Assembly: GCA_036494545.1 (NCBI GenBank)
Contig: DASXOB010000003.1
Span: 186,001-250,000 of the forward strand
Length of the DNA: 64,000 nt
DNA from: JAICXG01 sp036494545
Lineage (GTDB): Bacteria > Verrucomicrobiota > Verrucomicrobiia > Chthoniobacterales > UBA10450
Direction: 5' to 3'
The number at the start of each line of letters is the position of its first letter. Positions within the stretch are counted from its first letter, which is position 1. The notes under the pieces were generated by a model. That model was not told the DNA's origin. It did no database searches and saw only the letters and a list, made by a program, of their open reading frames with translations. Positions 62,843-64,000 of the stretch are shown piece by piece. Both the position numbers and the translations under genes were made by a program.

Positions 62843-63784
62843 TCATGTGCTATGCGTGTGTGCAACGGCTCTGTCTTTCATAGCCTGATCGACTACTTCC
62901 CGACTGGGGCCAGCAACCCACCTAGAAGCAGAGGCGGCAACGAATTGATTTACTTGTCGCGGTGTGACATTCACCGGTTGTGCTCCGTGCCTCCCGACAA
63001 GAGCAACCTTTCGCGTAAGAGGAGCCATCACCACAGCTGACAAATGTCTTAGGGCAGCAGGCGGAGCGTCGGCGTAGCCATCCACAATCCAGGTAACCGC
63101 TCTATCACTCGTGACAAACCAATCGGAGCCGGGCGCATTCAGACGAGACCAACTGAGGCGAGGAAAATGACGAACCTGAAGGTACCACGCTTGCATGTGC
63201 AGCATCTCAAGTCTGTCTTGCGTGCGGATTACCCACTTCCAACCGCGGTCGCGGTAGCTATTGAAGTCTTCTGCCGAGGTGACTTCGTAACGCTCACCAG
63301 AGTCAGGATTCTCCATGCATATTGGTCGCGACCTTTCTTTAATCTTCTCAATTCCTTCTGGCGGGGATTCAATCACACCCAGGCTATCGCCGGGCGTGGA
63401 GCGATATACCCAGTCTTCGACAAGCTCAAACCAACCGGGAGTGCGGACCGCCTGCCAGCAAAGGAATCGCCAGATTTCCGGTACGACAGTAGCACCTGTC
63501 GCAATTTGACTTTCGGCGAAGCGGGCTATTGCTGTGGCGGCGTCATTCTCAATGCTTGCGAGATGGCGTTCGATCGACGCAGCGGGCGAATCAAAGCCAC
63601 CTGGGCCATCATAGTACCCGCTCTCGGTGGAGACATTCTTTGGCGAGCGGCGCTTAACTTCATTCGTTCCCTGCTCAGCAAGCCACAAATAAGGCTCGAT
63701 ATTGATCGCTTCCTCGGATTCTGGCGCGACGAAGCCGCGCAGGTAGAACCTCGGAACGGTGTGTGCTCGCGTCGCAGCCTTCAT
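62843..63784 (-). CDS. DUF4238 family protein, cassette cargo
   Basis: 313 residues starting MKAATRAHTVPRFYLRGFVA, the DUF4238 hallmark (HxVPxFYLxxF). Later blocks fit the family: IEPYLWLAEQGTNEVKRRSP, PKNVSTESGYYDGPGG, WRFLCWQAVRTPGWFE, and NAPGSDWFVTSDRAVTWIVD with its conserved F.TSD.P-like motif. DUF4238 proteins are often found on mobile elements and in defence-rich regions, but no activity is established. The ATG lies 4 bp inside the cassette core, and the gene is flanked by attC sites F and G. Confidence 0.85.
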   Translation of the reverse strand: MKAATRAHTVPRFYLRGFVAPESEEAINIEPYLWLAEQGTNEVKRRSPKNVSTESGYYDGPGGFDSPAASIERHLASIENDAATAIARFAESQIATGATVVPEIWRFLCWQAVRTPGWFELVEDWVYRSTPGDSLGVIESPPEGIEKIKERSRPICMENPDSGERYEVTSAEDFNSYRDRGWKWVIRTQDRLEMLHMQAWYLQVRHFPRLSWSRLNAPGSDWFVTSDRAVTWIVDGYADAPPAALRHLSAVVMAPLTRKVALVGRHGAQPVNVTPRQVNQFVAASASRWVAGPSREVVDQAMKDRAVAHTHST

Positions 63785-63787
63785 TTC

Positions 63788-63834
63788 GCCTAACGAGAAT
63801 TCGGCCGGGAAATCCCGCCTTTTATTGCGGGATT
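63788..63834 (-). other. Core site G (attC end or attI) with adjoining hairpin
   Basis: GCCTAACGAGAATTC (63788) carries the same terminal TTCTCGTTAGGC on the minus strand as sites C and D. No matching attC half was found before 64000. A perfect hairpin follows (AATCCCGC 63811-63818 and GCGGGATT 63827-63834). It could be an attC whose far half lies further right or an attI with the integrase gene beyond the window. The rest (to 64000) has no gene. Confidence 0.5.
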
Positions 63835-64000
63835 GTTCGATCTAATCCGGGCTGCTGCGGAGTAACCGTCTGGAATATGGGGATTCACCGGGCTTCTTTT
63901 GCCCATTTCAAGGACGGCTCGCAAGACCAAAAAAGCGACGCTGCCACTACCGTGTGATTGCAGGATAGAATCGAGAAGTGGCGCCCGGTATGTAGTCGGC

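Larger units (their letters stand above)
1..64000. repeat. Dispersed 9-bp word GCCTAACGA / TCGTTAGGC
   Basis: Read by eye. The core CCTAACGA on + starts at 257, 1466, 2629, 4826, 5018, 5396, 8511, 22252, 22512, 29634, 30657, 31796, 41615, 50157, 59872, 61171, 61837 and 63789. TCGTTAGG on + starts at 871, 5729, 5802, 6483, 7164, 7680, 10405, 19586, 20236, 20677, 21481, 21787, 21827, 23435, 27777, 28429, 28703, 35604, 35958 and 48221. That is 18 against 20, so there is no strand bias. A random 8-mer would be expected about twice in 64 kb counting both strands. Twenty-nine copies extend to the full 9-mer. Near variants CCTAACAA, CCTAACGG and CCTAACGT also occur (about 3587, 10183, 10718, 22867, 3297, 9893). 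The copies at 59872, 61171, 61837 and 63789 belong to attC sites. Confidence 0.85.

Noticed and set aside
1..64000. Word GCCTAACGA as a Chi or KOPS-like polar element
   Set aside because: The two orientations are nearly equal (18 and 20) and mixed along the window, whereas Chi and KOPS are strongly polarised.
63795..64000. Integrase gene at the right edge
   Set aside because: No integrase-like translation was found in any frame in the remaining 200 bp; the gene may lie outside the window or be absent.

Overview
The window is a GC-rich chromosome segment that looks like a soil member of Verrucomicrobiota (Spartobacteria/Chthoniobacterales-like). This is inferred from family content: two adjacent PilT ATPases, a DUF5069 protein, a long-form aromatic amino acid hydroxylase, a tricorn-type protease, many secreted beta-propeller proteins, and an ECF sigma/anti-sigma pair with DUF4349. 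I could not search a database, so the taxonomy is an inference. No rRNA, tRNA, CRISPR array or complete insertion sequence was seen.

Layout. 0-10.4 kb: conserved chromosomal genes (two pilT genes, a yqjDEK-like envelope trio, infA, a DCC-lipase maturation factor fusion, exonuclease III, a beta-CASP nuclease, GNAT, AhpD-like, DUF1801, L,D-transpeptidase). 10.4-19.2 kb: accessory block with an aldo/keto reductase, a decayed higBA pair, a broken SDR, a DUF4331 protein, a DJ-1/VOC fusion, and a RidA-SDR-epoxide hydrolase operon; two transcription units here share a homologous leader. 19.2-36.9 kb: chromosomal genes again (ECF sigma/anti-sigma, methyltransferase, UbiA-like membrane protein, aromatic amino acid hydroxylase, sarcosine-oxidase-like enzyme, glutathionyl-hydroquinone reductase, HNH protein, tricorn protease, class A beta-lactamase, UPF0173, DUF5069). 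36.9-58.5 kb: secreted and accessory genes (CocE-like hydrolase, subtilisin with a dockerin-like tail, asparaginase-like, O-methyltransferase, several beta-propellers, a 14-repeat kelch protein, a tandem triplet of paralogous secreted proteins with a shared C-terminal anchor-like tail, EamA, YbjQ, EthD, LVIVD repeats). 58.7-63.8 kb: an integron-type gene cassette array, all cargo on the minus strand, separated by attC sites; cargo includes a TIR-domain remnant, a membrane protein, a HAF-like secreted protein, an IS110-family transposase remnant, a TPR protein and a DUF4238 protein.

The most unusual genome-scale signal is a dispersed 9-bp word, GCCTAACGA (complement TCGTTAGGC). I count 29 exact copies of the 9-mer and 38 of its CCTAACGA core, in both orientations, in genes and between them, and in several reading frames. 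The density (about 0.6 per kb) is similar to DNA uptake sequences, and the window opens with genes for type IV pilus retraction. The same word is the terminal core of the attC sites at the right end. It is missing from the 10.4-19.6 kb block and sparse in 36-59 kb, so it also appears to separate core from acquired DNA.
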